This document shows, piece after piece, positions 1-9,712 of a DNA stretch of 64,000 nucleotides; within the stretch, counting starts at the first letter, position 1; every line of letters starts with the position of its first letter. Origin of the DNA: Mesostigma viride (taxonomy: Eukaryota; Streptophyta; Mesostigmatophyceae; Mesostigmatales; Mesostigmataceae); NCBI GenBank assembly GCA_009746045.1, contig RPFO01000213.1, forward strand, positions 6,182,654 to 6,246,653. Direction: 5' to 3'. Below the pieces are notes generated by a model, which was not told the origin of the DNA, ran no database searches, and saw only the letters and a list, made by a program, of their open reading frames with translations. A program made the position numbers and the translations under genes.

Positions 1-61
1 GTCATTGACCCCCCCCCCCCCCCCCCCTGCATCCCCACCGCCAAACCGCTCCTCCCCCCAG

Positions 62-565
62 TTCTTGCGCTCGCTTTACAGCTCGCTCAACGAGGGCGAC
101 CTCCTGCTGGTCGGGTTCGACCTTCGCAAGGACATCAAGGTCATGCAGGCCGCCTACGACGACGCGCGTGGCGTGACGGCCGCGTTCAACTACAACCTGC
201 TCACCCGCATCAACCGGGAGCTGGGCGCCGACTTCGATGTCTCCAAGTTCCAGTTCTACTCCACCTATGACGCCCAGGAGGGGGCCATTATCAGCAGCCT
301 GGTCAGCAAGGAGCCCCAAACAGTGCGCATCAGCGGGCTGCCGGCGGCGGCCGCGTCGGGCGGAAGTCTGCCCGGTCCACGGGAGTTTTTCTTTGACAAG
401 TGGGAGGCGGTGTTCACTGAACGGAGCGTCAAGTACACGATGGCCATCGTGCATGATCTGGCGGCGCGCGGCGGGTTTGAGGTCGTCGAGGACTTTTATG
501 ACAGCCGGCAGTGGTTCGTGGACTCGCTGTGGCGCGTCCGCAAGACGCCAGTGTCGTCTGTGTAA
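62..565 (+). CDS. EgtD-like histidine N-alpha-methyltransferase, last exon (partial)
   Basis: The 167 visible residues match the C-terminal half of the histidine-specific SAM-dependent methyltransferase family (EgtD/DUF2260), which trimethylates histidine in ergothioneine synthesis. Family hallmarks seen are the GDLLLVGFDLRKD block, the FNYNLLTRINRELGADFD block and the C-terminal FTERSVKYT segment, followed by a WFVDSLWRV end close to the stop at 563-565. The exon start at 62 is inferred: bases 9-61 are a C-rich tract ending in CCCCCCAG, a good 3' splice site, and the family match begins right after it. The proline-rich residues encoded upstream are therefore probably intron. The N-terminal SAM-binding motifs lie outside the window. 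In some eukaryotes this domain is fused to an EgtB-like oxygenase; whether that holds here cannot be seen. Confidence 0.85.
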   Translation, partial: FLRSLYSSLNEGDLLLVGFDLRKDIKVMQAAYDDARGVTAAFNYNLLTRINRELGADFDVSKFQFYSTYDAQEGAIISSLVSKEPQTVRISGLPAAAASGGSLPGPREFFFDKWEAVFTERSVKYTMAIVHDLAARGGFEVVEDFYDSRQWFVDSLWRVRKTPVSSV

Positions 566-867
566 CGTGTACCTTCGGCTGAAAAAGTCAGCCTATTATC
601 ATGTCGGCATGTGCACCCCTATGCAGAAGGGAACTTTGAGACAGCACAGCATGACACATGTAACTTTATTGGGCCGCCATGGGCGCGGCAACTTTTTTAT
701 ACACCTGCCAGCAGTCAATCCTGCAGCGACTGTGCATCATGTGCAAGCTGCTGCTGTGTTTTCCGGAGTATGTGCAGGTGTTTGCCCTGTTGGGGGATAA
801 AACAAAGCAGGTCTGCACAGTCATGGCCCGTATGCCAATCTAGCTTGTGCAGTCCGCATCAATATAC

Positions 868-945
868 CAAGGGGACAGCCAGCGAAGGCCAGACATCGGG
901 AGAATCCGGACCATGGCAGGTCGAGCCTGCCGTTATCTTTTCCGC
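868..945 (+). repeat. Short inverted repeat, left copy
   Basis: The reverse complement of this stretch is recognisable at 3757-3842, including a perfect core CCATGGTCCGGATTCTCCCG and conserved blocks on both sides. The pair brackets the LINE remnants and the microsatellite, so it could be the eroded ends of one inserted unit or two copies of a dispersed repeat. Confidence 0.6.
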
Positions 946-953
946 GTATATAA
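946..953 (+). promoter_or_regulatory. TATA-like box
   Basis: GTATATAA lies in a GC-balanced context about 75 bases before a plausible transcript start region. No downstream gene is recognised, so it may belong to a degraded element or an unrecognised short transcript. Confidence 0.3.
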
Positions 954-1494
954 GACTAGGCTGAGTGCGACAGTGAACCAGTGCTGCACTGTTACGCTTG
1001 CACCTGAACCGCAGGACAGAAACATTGTGAGTTTACTGCACAGATAACGTTGGGTCACTGTTTGCTTGTCGGCTTTCATGTAAGGTTGCAACCTGGACCT
1101 AAATGCAAAGCCTAAGTCGCTGATACTTACTCTGGCAAACTATCGCCCCTGATGTTAGCTGCTAGAGATCGACTGGCTACGATGCAATATATGTGGATTG
1201 CAGCTTGGACGCACCTAGAATAAAGCTTCACAGAATGCAGGGCTGGGGCACAATACAGATGAATGCATAACAGATGAAATAACATTAAGACATGGTGCCA
1301 AGAAGTACGTACGTAATTGCATGTCATGTGCGCAGGGGCATGCCATGGAGAATTGTGCTAACCTCAAACTACTATACAATATCACCTGGACATGTGGTAT
1401 CCTATAGGAAGAACAGGCTGGCACCTGGGCAGCCTTCCGGCTTATCTGTAAGTAAGTAAGTACTTGCGTGTCATGCACATAGGCACAATGGATA

Positions 1495-2576
1495 GCTCAG
1501 CAGGCACCAAGCCCGCCCAACCCGGGCGTTTTGTTCTCACATGGCGTGCGCCAGGCACGTGCTCGCTTTGCTAGCATTGCAGCCCGTGCCCCTGGCCTAG
1601 CGATCACGAACGAGCTTGGAGAAGGGGGGCCGACTAACAAGCAGAATTTACTAGCTGACCTCATTTATGCCGACGACATCACGCTCGTTGAGAAGCCGGA
1701 GTCTGCAGGCCCAACTTTGGCTGGACTGCCTGGCGCTCGAGGCTCGGGCGGTTGGTCTAGAAATCAGCCCCAAAACGGAGGCCCTGGCCCTCGGCATGGC
1801 AGGGCCCCCACCCACGCTTCGCCTCTTAGACGATGCCGAGGTCAACTACCCAGTCTACCCTCCTTCAGGCCGCTTCAAGCTGCTCGGCAGTTGGCTTCCC
1901 GACTGCGAGGACGACATGACGACACGGATCGGCATGGCGTGGGCGCACCTCCATGACCACCGCCGCTGGTGGAGCAACCCCGCCCTACCCCGGATCGTCA
2001 AGCGTGACCTCTTCAAGGTCGTCATTCTGACGATCCTGACCTACGGCGCCGAGACCTGGACACTGACGCAGGAGGCTGGAGCAACGACTCGACAGCAACG
2101 TCACCAAGATGCTGCGCAAGGCCCTTAACATCCCCTTTGGTTTGCACATTAGTAATGAGGATTTGTACGCTGATTTGCCCTATGTTTCCCACATTCTTAG
2201 GCACAGGCGCCTGAGCCTAGCCGGGCACCTGGCCCGCACAGATCAGGTAGATACATCAGATAGACTAGCTGGCACCAAGCCCGCCCAGCCTGGGCGATAT
2301 GTCCTCACCTGGCGTGCCCCCGGCCGCGCGCGGCAGGGCCGCCACCCGTGGACTTTTCGTGATAGACTCGGCATGGACATGTGCTACACTAGACGTGACG
2401 GGCTCACACCCGGGCAGCCTCCTGGTTTGTCTGTAATATGGAGGCAGATGGTGCGCAAGGATAGATGGCAAGTAGTGATGAAGGAGACCACCCCCAAGCC
2501 TAGCTGTGGGGGCTCCGCGTGTGACCAAAGTATGGCATTCATAGCGATTCGGGCCGCAGTGCCCACACCCCTGTAA
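1495..2576 (+). pseudogene. LINE-type reverse transcriptase fragment, frameshifted
   Basis: Three reading frames in succession carry pieces of a non-LTR retrotransposon reverse transcriptase. The first (from about 1531) ends in the palm motif C, LIYADDITLV, near 1660-1685. The second (about 1690-2085) continues with a LINE-like thumb region: LEISPKTEALALGM, then FKLLGSWLPD and LTYGAETWTLT. The third (about 2085-2576) has LRKALNIPFGLHISNEDLYADL and a RRLSLAGHLAR segment typical of the C-terminal side of such proteins, ending at a stop at 2574-2576. The endonuclease and most of the RT are missing, so this is a 5'-truncated, frame-broken copy. A stretch at about 1500-1560 resembles the element's own tail (compare 2265-2320), indicating nested or rearranged copies. 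Clade assignment is not possible by eye. Confidence 0.75.
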
Positions 2577-2610
2577 CTAGGACCTAGATAGCTTACACCA
2601 TATCCATTCC

Positions 2611-3020
2611 ATCCCATGTTCCCCTCCCACTGAGGACTTATGCTCACGTGACGCAGTCACGTGTCTATTAATTAACTAATGGCGTGCCCCGGGCCGAGCG
2701 TGGCCGGGGCGCCACCCATGGACCTTCCGGGATAGGATAGGCATGGATATGTGTTACCCACGTTGCATGCAATGGGCCATGGCAGCCCCCTGGCATGTCT
2801 GTCAACTGGAGGCAGATGGTTCGCAAGGATAGGTGGCAGGTAGTAATGAAGGAGACCACCCCCAAGTCAGTGAGGGCTCCGCGTGTGACCAAGTGTGGCA
2901 TTCCGAGTGATTCGGGCCGTGGTGCCCACAACCCCGTACGTAACTAGGTCTTAGATTAATTAATAGACACGTGACTGCGTCACGTGAGCATAAGTCCTCC
3001 GTGGGAGGGGAACATGGGAT
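2611..3020. repeat. Inverted-repeat unit enclosing a second LINE tail copy
   Basis: Arms 2611-2674 and 2956-3020 are near-perfect inverted repeats (one mismatch noted by eye). Each contains the palindrome CACGTGACGCAGTCACGTG and an ATTAATTAA stretch. The interior 2680-2945 is a diverged copy of the LINE 3' end seen at 2320-2576. It resembles a fold-back or MITE-like unit that captured LINE tail sequence, or a tail-to-tail duplication. Confidence 0.6.
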
Positions 3021-3046
3021 GAACTGGTCTTAGATGGCTAGCTCCA

Positions 3047-3452
3047 TCCATCCCATCCCATCCCATCCCATCCCATCCCATCCCATCCCATCCCATCCCA
3101 TCCCATCCCATCCCATCCCATCCCATCCCATCCCATCCCATCCCATCCCATCCCATCCCATCCCATCCCATCCCATCCCATCCCATCCCATCCCATCCCA
3201 TCCCATCCCATCCCATCCCATCCCATCCCATCCCATCCCATCCCATCCCATCCCATCCCATCCCATCCCATCCCATCCCATCCCATCCCATCCCATCCCA
3301 TCCCATCCCATCCCATCCCATCCCATCCCATCCCATCCCATCCCATCCCATCCCATCCCATCCCATCCCATCCCATCCCATCCCATCCCATCCCATCCCA
3401 TCCCATCCCATCCCATCCCATCCCATCCCATCCCATCCCATCCCATCCCATC
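3047..3452 (+). repeat. (CCCAT)n microsatellite, about 81 copies
   Basis: A pure pentanucleotide tract of about 406 bases, without visible interruptions. It follows LINE tail sequence that itself contains CCATTCCATCCCATG, so it may have expanded from a LINE 3' tail. Because five is not a multiple of three, all frames stay open (repeated PSHPI on one strand, GMGWD on the other); these are not proteins. Confidence 0.97.
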
Positions 3453-4722
3453 GTAACGCTGTTGCGTGTTAACTGATTAATTAATTAATGCACATAGGCA
3501 TGCCACGGATGGAGTACTATGCTGATTCGATCATTATATTGAAAAATAGTTACAAAAACAGACAAACATTTTCTGCATCATGCCCCAACCATTTAGTTGA
3601 GTCGAAACACACGCCCTGATCAAGCAAGCTGTTTCCGGCCCCACCGTCTAGGTCACCCGGTCATCTGTATGCACGTAGACCAGCCATATTTTCAATGCAC
3701 AAGCAAGGCTACACATTTCCATCTCCATTCATGTTCATCATCCTGAACTCGCAAACGCGGGCAAGATAACTGCCAGCAGGCTTGAGCTACCATGGTCCGG
3801 ATTCTCCCGATTTCTGGCCTGCGCACGTTGTCTCCTTGATATAGTACTAGATGGGGGTATAATCCTCATCCTAGCTGTCCTCTACTCTGGCTTATCTTTG
3901 ATCTGCCAGGGGCAGATGACTCGCAAAGATAGTTGTCGCACGTAAATTAATTAAGATACACGTGACTGCGTCACGTGAGCATAAGTCCTTTGACCTTGTT
4001 CAAAATATTCGGTAAAATTAGTGTTTCGGGCCGTGGCAGTAGCTCTAGTGCCCACAAACCTGCAAATGGAAGCTCTAGATAGTCATCCATCCCACTGAGG
4101 CCGAACTCATCATAGCTCACGTGACGCATGGTCTATAGGTGTAAATTAATTAGGCACCTGTAGGCACCTAGGCCTTGCCAGCTAGGCACCTAGCCTGCAC
4201 ATATCAGGTAGATCGACACCTTCGAAGTTAGGTGGGCTAGCTGGCACCAAGCCCGCACAGTCCGGGCGCCATGCCCTCACGTACATGGAAGCCCCGGCCT
4301 GATGCTGCGCACTGCGCATGCCCGGTCGCCCCCGCTGGACCCTAGCTCCATGACAGGCTAGGCTTAGACATGTATTATCCTAGAACGAGCTCCATGGGTT
4401 CACCGGCCCCCGGTCAGACTCCTGGCCTATCCGTAATCTGGAGGTATCGATTCGACCCCCAAGGAGCAGCGACACAAGGTTATGACAGATCGACACCATC
4501 CCCACATCGGGTCGGTGGGCCGCGGGGAGACGCGGGTAACTACAATTGGTAAGCATAGCGGGTGCCCGCTATTAATTAATTAATTAATAGCGGGTGGAGC
4601 CGTGGCGCCCGCAAACCGACCACTCGGGGACTTGTAGTTTCCATCTCCATCTCTGGACATGTCAACTCCATTGAGGATTTATCTTCATGTGGTGCAGTCT
4701 ACATTAATTGATTGATTAGTTA
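3453..4722. other. Degraded repeats with a third LINE tail copy
   Basis: No intact gene. At 3943-3988 and again near 4113-4130 there are further copies of the CACGTGAC-type inverted repeat and ATTAATTA stretches. At about 4195-4560 a diverged copy of the LINE 3' end is visible (GGCACCAAGCCCGC start, then a block matching 2395-2450). The rest of the stretch is unassigned. Confidence 0.55.
3757..3842 (-). repeat. Short inverted repeat, right copy
   Basis: Inverted partner of 868-945. The match covers the core and the flanking AAGATAAC and CTCCTTGATAT blocks with scattered differences, about 75-80 bp in all. Confidence 0.6.
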
Positions 4723-4725
4723 ATT

Positions 4726-4860
4726 CTATTAACCGTGGAACTCCAGGGTAACCAGACTCTTTATTAAAACAATGAGTGGAGCACATACAAAAGGCAGGCC
4801 ACATCCCGGCCGCCGATGCTCATGGGAACACTTATTGCTTGGCAAAGGCTAGCCTTACCC
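4726..4860 (-). repeat. E1 repeat B2
   Basis: Direct copy of 5320-5454, beginning CTATTAACCGTGGAACTCC and ending CTAGCCTTACCC on the plus strand. It is the outer 3' terminus of E1. Confidence 0.85.
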
Positions 4861-4886
4861 CCAAACACGCAGGGAGGGTGGGCGGG

Positions 4887-5319
4887 AAAAGAAAAGAGGC
4901 CGACCTTAGCTAGGTGGGTTTGTTTTTGTCCTTTTTTGCGTGTCATGCGGCCTTGGCCCGGACGGCATTTTTTCGCCACGCAAATGTTGCGTCTGAACAA
5001 ATGACGCAATGTGGCGTTCTAATTGCCGGCAGCTTACGTAAGGCTGCCGGGGCTATTAGGTCACATACTGCGTGAGAGAAAGAATCTAGATCTAGTTAAT
5101 CACTACGCCATGAGCCAAGAAACCTAGACAGTGGCAGGTTTATATCTCAACGTAGCTCCTGCCACCTGGCCAAGAAAAACTGGCCAAAGCTTTGGCCACG
5201 ACTGATCCGGATCAGGCCGCACCGGCCTCAAAAGGTATGTCACGTGAACCCAATAACCTAGCTATAGCGGCTACCCTTCCATCTCACTATAAAGAAACTA
5301 TGTTCAGAGAACCACGATT
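4887..5319 (-). repeat. E1 repeat A2
   Basis: Lies between B2 and B1 and ends in CACTATAAAGAAACTATGTTCAG, shared with the A repeats of E2. No A1 partner is present because the 5' end of E1 is missing. Confidence 0.7.
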
Positions 5320-5454
5320 CTATTAACCGTGGAACTCCAGGGTAACCAGACTCTTTATTAAAACAATGAGTGGAGCACATACAAAAGGCAGGCCACATCC
5401 CGGCCGCCGATGCTCATGGGAACACTTATTGCTTGGCAAAGGCTAGCCTTACCC
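5320..5454 (-). repeat. E1 repeat B1
   Basis: Second copy of the 135-bp B repeat, immediately abutting A2 and about 70 bases downstream of the pol stop. Confidence 0.85.
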
Positions 5455-5526
5455 TTATATCCCTCCCTGGCGATCCATGCCAGGGGCAAAGAACCTAGCA
5501 TAATGACAGAGAAATGAACAACCAAA

Positions 5527-8500
5527 TTAGGTGGAGGGCAATTTCAAAATAGCCCGCCAGGCCCGAGGGGGGCAGGCGGCCATGGCCCGAAGAATAACCT
5601 CAGGCAGCTGCACCTCCAAACTGCGGTGCAAGCCCACATAATGGGCAACCGTGGAGCTGCTAAGCCAGCGCCCCCGGCCCTGGATGTCCCCCATGCTGCG
5701 ACCCGCGAGGAAATCGTGAGTGGCACCTCCATGCCGCAGCCCGTGAATGGTGAAAATCTGGGCGACCCCCAAGGCCTGACTCGCAGCCTGCCAAATGCGC
5801 CGGAATTGCGGGTAGGTGAAAGGGAACACGGCCTCCCAAGCGTGCTTACCCGCGATGCAGTGACGGAGGATGGTTTCAGACATCACATCTTCTACCACCA
5901 CTGACTGAGTCTTGCCCTTAGAGGTCTTGGTAGACCTCAGCAGTAGGGCGCCCCGTTGAGCCGGCCCAAGCCGAACGTCAGGCTGGAGGCGCACATGGCC
6001 AACACGGAGGTTCAGCGCCTCCGAGATTCGCAGGTAATGGCGGAACACGATGACAACCAGCAGGCCCGCAAGGCGCTGACCTTGCATGACCATCGTGCTG
6101 GCAAGTGCAAACGCCGCCTCCCATGGAATGGGAGGAGGGGCACGGGGGGGCACAAGTGTTTTCCACCCAGCGAGGACGCCACGGGCCAAGTCCCACCGCT
6201 TCACCATACCGGGATAATAAAGTTGCAACCCCATCAAGGCATTGACACACACTTGGCGGCTGTACCCCCGAAAATGAGCCCAGGCGACATACGCACAAAA
6301 TGTCTCCTCAAGGGTGTCAGCTCGTGACGATGACCCGTCCGCCCGCCCACCAGCCTCCCACCAAGTCAAGAGGGAATCAAGACCACGACGGTAGGCCAGC
6401 AAAGTAGCCGGCTTTACTTTCCCCTCTAGCAATGGAAGGTAGCTAACAGGTGCAGGGGGCCCCGGGTTAGGATGGATGCCTTCCGCGGTCAGGTCGCGCA
6501 CCCAGCCTGCCAAGAAAGTCGCCATGGATTGGCCGCGAGAAACGCCATCGGCTGGTTGAAGTGCACTCGGCGTCCACACCCACTGGGAACGACTCCCCGT
6601 GGCGAGGGTCAGCGCGCACAAGCGGCGGCACTGCTTGTTGAGCTTGTGGGATGAGGACCGCCCCTTAGCCAAGCAGCCCAACGCCGCGGTGGAGTCCACC
6701 AACCTCACCACCCGCTTGCCTCGGTTTGCCAAGCTGCGCGCACTCCTCTCCACGCCCTTCACTGCAGCCCGCACCTCCTTCTCGTTGATGTGCATCCCCG
6801 GATCCCGCCAACGACTCCGGACCCCAACCCGCCATTGCTGGCTAGTGATTGCTTGTTGCGCCCGCGCGCTCAGTGGCCTAGGGCCAGCGTAGGCCACCTC
6901 ACTTGGTATGAGCAAAGTCGGGTACCCCCGCACCTCTCGTGCCCTCGCCAGCTCCGTCACATCGCCCGGCTCCATGGTTGCGTACACGACACCTTGCCCG
7001 TAGGTGGACGCGTCAGATGCAACCACCTCACGGGCCAAAGGTGCGCTTCGGTCAACCCTTAGCATGGGAGCCAAGGCCAGGGCACACTCTAACTCCTCCC
7101 GCACCCCGGCCCACAGCACCCAGGATCGCTGCCCCCACCCTTGCAGGCTGATGAATTTGAAACATTGCTGCCAAATGGACAAGCAGCTGCGGCTTAACAT
7201 CTGCAGCCACAACCACCGCCCCAAGACGGCAGCCAGCCCCTCGGCCGTAGCTCGGCCTCGAGTGAGTATAGCCTGCGTGTGGGCGATCACAAGGTTGAGC
7301 TGCTTGACCGTTGGTTCCAGCACGCCGTTCCGTCGGTGCACCACCCCTAGGGCTTCTAGCTCGTCCCCTTCCAGGCTCGCCATCTTAGTCTTCTCCTTAG
7401 ACGGCACAAGGTTGTTAGGGAGGTAGCCTTCCTCAATAGCGCGCGTGATGAGCTGGTTCACCGCCTCGCAGGTCCGCCCGTTGCTGGCCACCAAGTCATC
7501 AATAGTGATGGACAGCATGGGGGCAGGGGGGTTTTCCAGGTCAATCTGAAGCTCCCCGGCGCGCTCCTCCTTGTACTCGATGGCCAAGCGCAGTGGCTGG
7601 CCACACTCGTCGCGCACCAAGGTGAGCTCACCTGCGCTTGAGAGGTAGTTGACCTGGCGCCTCGGATCCAGGGCACCGGTCATGTAGAGCACCATCTCAT
7701 GGATGGCCTCCCCCAGCGCCACCGCATGGGAATGTCCCATGGCCAGCACCTTGAGCACGGGCCACACCTTCCGCCTGGGCCCTGCCAGACCTACGCTAGT
7801 CGACCACACACTAGGAAGCCCTTGGTAGTCCCACCACCACTCGGGCACCTCGATGGAATAGTAGTATGACACGAGGTCGCTCTTGGCGCAGTAGCACCAG
7901 CCTTTGATGTAGACCTCCACGAGGATGCCCAGGTGGGGTAGCAGGATCTTGGGGGGGTCCACCCACAGCAGGTTGCCCAGCTTCCTGTTGACGATGAACC
8001 GAAGCTCACCCACCCCCTTGGCCACTCCAAAGCAGCCATCCACCCACTTGGGCCGCCTCTCCCGGAACGCCACCATGCCCACGCCCGCTGCCCGGCTCAT
8101 GAGCTTGCCCCATTCAGCCATGGAGCATCCCCGGCTGGGCTTGGGCACATTCCAATACTTTGCGCTCGCCACGACCGCTGGCTTGATGCAGTTCTCTTCG
8201 CTGGCATATATCTCCCGCCAGCTCGGCCGCATAGCCAACAGGTCGAGCAGCCGTGCCTTCCCCGCCACCTCCGCCTTTGGTAGACTCACCGCGTCCGCGC
8301 GCAGTTGTTCATACTTATTCTGCTTCCCATATATTGCATCAGCACCTTCTTGCTCCTGGCCTGTCGCAACGCCCCCTACGCGGCGACTGTGCCAGGTGCA
8401 GTGCCTCTTGACCCTCGCAAGGGCCTCCTCCCTCCCCTTAGAGCACGCCCCTCTAGGGTTAGGAGGAGGGTCTTGCCCCCCTCCCCACAGCCAATTAAGC

Positions 8501-9180
8501 CAACGCACTACCTTGCATTGCAGTGTGTACTCGCGGTGGCGGCGCGTGGCACGCTGTCGCCGGCGTGCCGATCTCACCCTGCCCCACGCGGTGTACGCTG
8601 GCCTAAGTGGGTATGGCAGCGGGAAAAGGGAGCGGTCCCGCTGGGATTCTATTTCCCTACTTGTTGAGCCTTGCTGAGCTTGTCCAAGAGGATGGCAGTT
8701 TGGAGAGCTGCCTTGACAGCCGGGGTGGCTGACAGTGCAGCCTCCTCCCCCAATGGCAGGAGGTGGCTGGCCACCTTCCACCCCCCCCCTCCTTGCCCTT
8801 CCACCTGCAGCAAGGCCGCCACCACCCTCATTAGGTACTCCATGCCCACAAGCTCCCCGGCTGCTGAGCCCAGCTCCTTGAGAAGGGTGTCCATGGCCAA
8901 TGCAATGTTCATGACAATTTTCCTGTTCTCCATGTTCCGCCAATTTCCAGGCTTTACCGTCATGACCCACGACCGGATTCCCATCCCATTGTCGCTGGCG
9001 TCCTCCAACACCCCCGGCAGCACCCGCTCCGAAACCCGATATTTCACGCTCTTGGCGGGCGTCCCCAACATCTACTGCTCCAATTTTGGTACTTTTGAAA
9101 TTCCATGCCTGGAGCGCAAAGTTTGCAATATATGTGCCGTTTGTAGCTCTAGCTCTATAATAACCTGACCAACCCCGCAT
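5527..9180 (-). CDS. E1 pol: reverse transcriptase, RNase H, tyrosine recombinase
   Basis: The open frame has 1217 codons, but only about residues 178-1217 are conserved in E2 pol; the first part is the second frame over gag and flank. RT motifs in order: AKSDLVSYYY (motif A, D near residue 434), KVLAMGHSHAVALGEA (motif B) and SITIDDLVAS (motif C near 560, TIDD in place of YxDD but both Asp kept). RNase H residues: DAS near 721, NEKEVRAA, RLVDSTAA and PADGVSRG. The C-terminal tyrosine recombinase shows R in LRISEALNLR, the HGLRHGG box near 1145, GRW, and the nucleophile Tyr in AHYVG near 1180. No methyltransferase domain is evident, unlike some DIRS-like families. RT copies the RNA into DNA and the recombinase inserts the product without a DDE integrase. 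The true start is uncertain: the overlap with the gag end implies frameshifting or re-initiation. Confidence 0.88.
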   Translation of the reverse strand: MRGWSGYYRARATNGTYIANFALQAWNFKSTKIGAVDVGDARQEREISGFGAGAAGGVGGRQRQWDGNPVVGHDGKAWKLAEHGEQENCHEHCIGHGHPSQGAGLSSRGACGHGVPNEGGGGLAAGGRARRGGVEGGQPPPAIGGGGCTVSHPGCQGSSPNCHPLGQAQQGSTSREIESQRDRSLFPLPYPLRPAYTAWGRVRSARRRQRATRRHREYTLQCKVVRWLNWLWGGGQDPPPNPRGACSKGREEALARVKRHCTWHSRRVGGVATGQEQEGADAIYGKQNKYEQLRADAVSLPKAEVAGKARLLDLLAMRPSWREIYASEENCIKPAVVASAKYWNVPKPSRGCSMAEWGKLMSRAAGVGMVAFRERRPKWVDGCFGVAKGVGELRFIVNRKLGNLLWVDPPKILLPHLGILVEVYIKGWCYCAKSDLVSYYYSIEVPEWWWDYQGLPSVWSTSVGLAGPRRKVWPVLKVLAMGHSHAVALGEAIHEMVLYMTGALDPRRQVNYLSSAGELTLVRDECGQPLRLAIEYKEERAGELQIDLENPPAPMLSITIDDLVASNGRTCEAVNQLITRAIEEGYLPNNLVPSKEKTKMASLEGDELEALGVVHRRNGVLEPTVKQLNLVIAHTQAILTRGRATAEGLAAVLGRWLWLQMLSRSCLSIWQQCFKFISLQGWGQRSWVLWAGVREELECALALAPMLRVDRSAPLAREVVASDASTYGQGVVYATMEPGDVTELARAREVRGYPTLLIPSEVAYAGPRPLSARAQQAITSQQWRVGVRSRWRDPGMHINEKEVRAAVKGVERSARSLANRGKRVVRLVDSTAALGCLAKGRSSSHKLNKQCRRLCALTLATGSRSQWVWTPSALQPADGVSRGQSMATFLAGWVRDLTAEGIHPNPGPPAPVSYLPLLEGKVKPATLLAYRRGLDSLLTWWEAGGRADGSSSRADTLEETFCAYVAWAHFRGYSRQVCVNALMGLQLYYPGMVKRWDLARGVLAGWKTLVPPRAPPPIPWEAAFALASTMVMQGQRLAGLLVVIVFRHYLRISEALNLRVGHVRLQPDVRLGPAQRGALLLRSTKTSKGKTQSVVVEDVMSETILRHCIAGKHAWEAVFPFTYPQFRRIWQAASQALGVAQIFTIHGLRHGGATHDFLAGRSMGDIQGRGRWLSSSTVAHYVGLHRSLEVQLPEVILRAMAACPPRAWRAILKLPST
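8649..9071 (-). pseudogene. E1 gag remnant (C-terminal part)
   Basis: Residues from the KSVKYRVSERVLPGVLEDA segment to the stop match the C-terminal part of the E2 gag-like protein: VLPEVLEDANDN, RKVVMNIALAMDTL and EYLMRVVAA are shared. A stop codon lies just upstream of the first Met and the similarity ends there, so the first two thirds of gag is missing. It overlaps the pol frame. Confidence 0.75.
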
Positions 9181-9712
9181 TCCTCAAAGTAGCACTTGTT
9201 GCCTATTCTCAAATGTTATGCGAATCACATGATTAGGATCTGCTTCACGATTGCTATTGCTCGAGATTCAATTAAGAATGATTGAGATCAATAAATGATG
9301 AACCAAATAAACCAAATTAGGCCACTTGACAAGTTCATGATCCATTTACATTGTACAATTAAGCGATTAATTAATTCATAAATCATACATTACATGGGAT
9401 ACCCCCGTCGACGAGCTAGTGGTACGTACAATGAAACATTTGAGTTTGTAACATGTCTCCATGGATATATACATGTATGCTGGACCTCGCGCATCTCAGC
9501 CCTCTAAGAAATGTTATTTGAACTCAGGTCTAGATCTAAATATATACATGATCTGGATAATATTATACACTTCCTTAAAAGAGCATGAATCGAGCTTTAC
9601 AATTCAGGACAAGGAACTCGTTTGCAAATCACGGCTGAAAGGCAAGTGCTCACAACGAAGCACGTGCTCTCAAGGCTGTCCACCTCGTCCAACCAAGCCC
9701 GGGCGAGCTGGC
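9181..9712. other. AT-rich spacer between E1 and the transposase gene
   Basis: No gene or clear repeat seen. It presumably contains the E1 5' breakpoint (near 9070-9180) and the 3' flank of the transposase-like gene. Confidence 0.5.

Larger units (their letters stand above)
566..1480. other. Region downstream of the EgtD-like gene; no gene recognised
   Basis: No reading frame with recognisable protein features. It holds the presumed 3' UTR of the EgtD-like gene, a TATA-like element near 946-953 and one copy of a short inverted repeat (868-945) whose partner is at 3757-3842. From 1050 to 1480 nothing stands out. Confidence 0.5.
4726..9071 (-). mobile_element. YR retroelement E1 (DIRS/PAT/Kangaroo-like), 5'-truncated
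   Basis: In element direction (minus strand) it carries a gag remnant, a pol with RT, RNase H and tyrosine recombinase, then repeats in the order B1 (5454-5320), A2 (5319-4887), B2 (4860-4726). B1 and B2 are 135-bp direct copies. This is the 3' half of the split-direct-repeat layout A1-genes-B1-A2-B2. The similarity to the second element (E2) stops inside gag at about 9070; the A1 repeat and most of gag are missing, so E1 is 5'-truncated. The pol frame is nevertheless open throughout. Confidence 0.85.

Noticed and set aside
2980-3456. Long open frames in repeated GMGWD / PSHPI peptides
   Set aside because: Produced by the CCCAT microsatellite, whose period leaves all frames open.
8650-9180. 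First about 177 residues of the E1 pol frame as a real domain
   Set aside because: They are the second reading frame over the gag remnant plus flank and are not conserved in E2.
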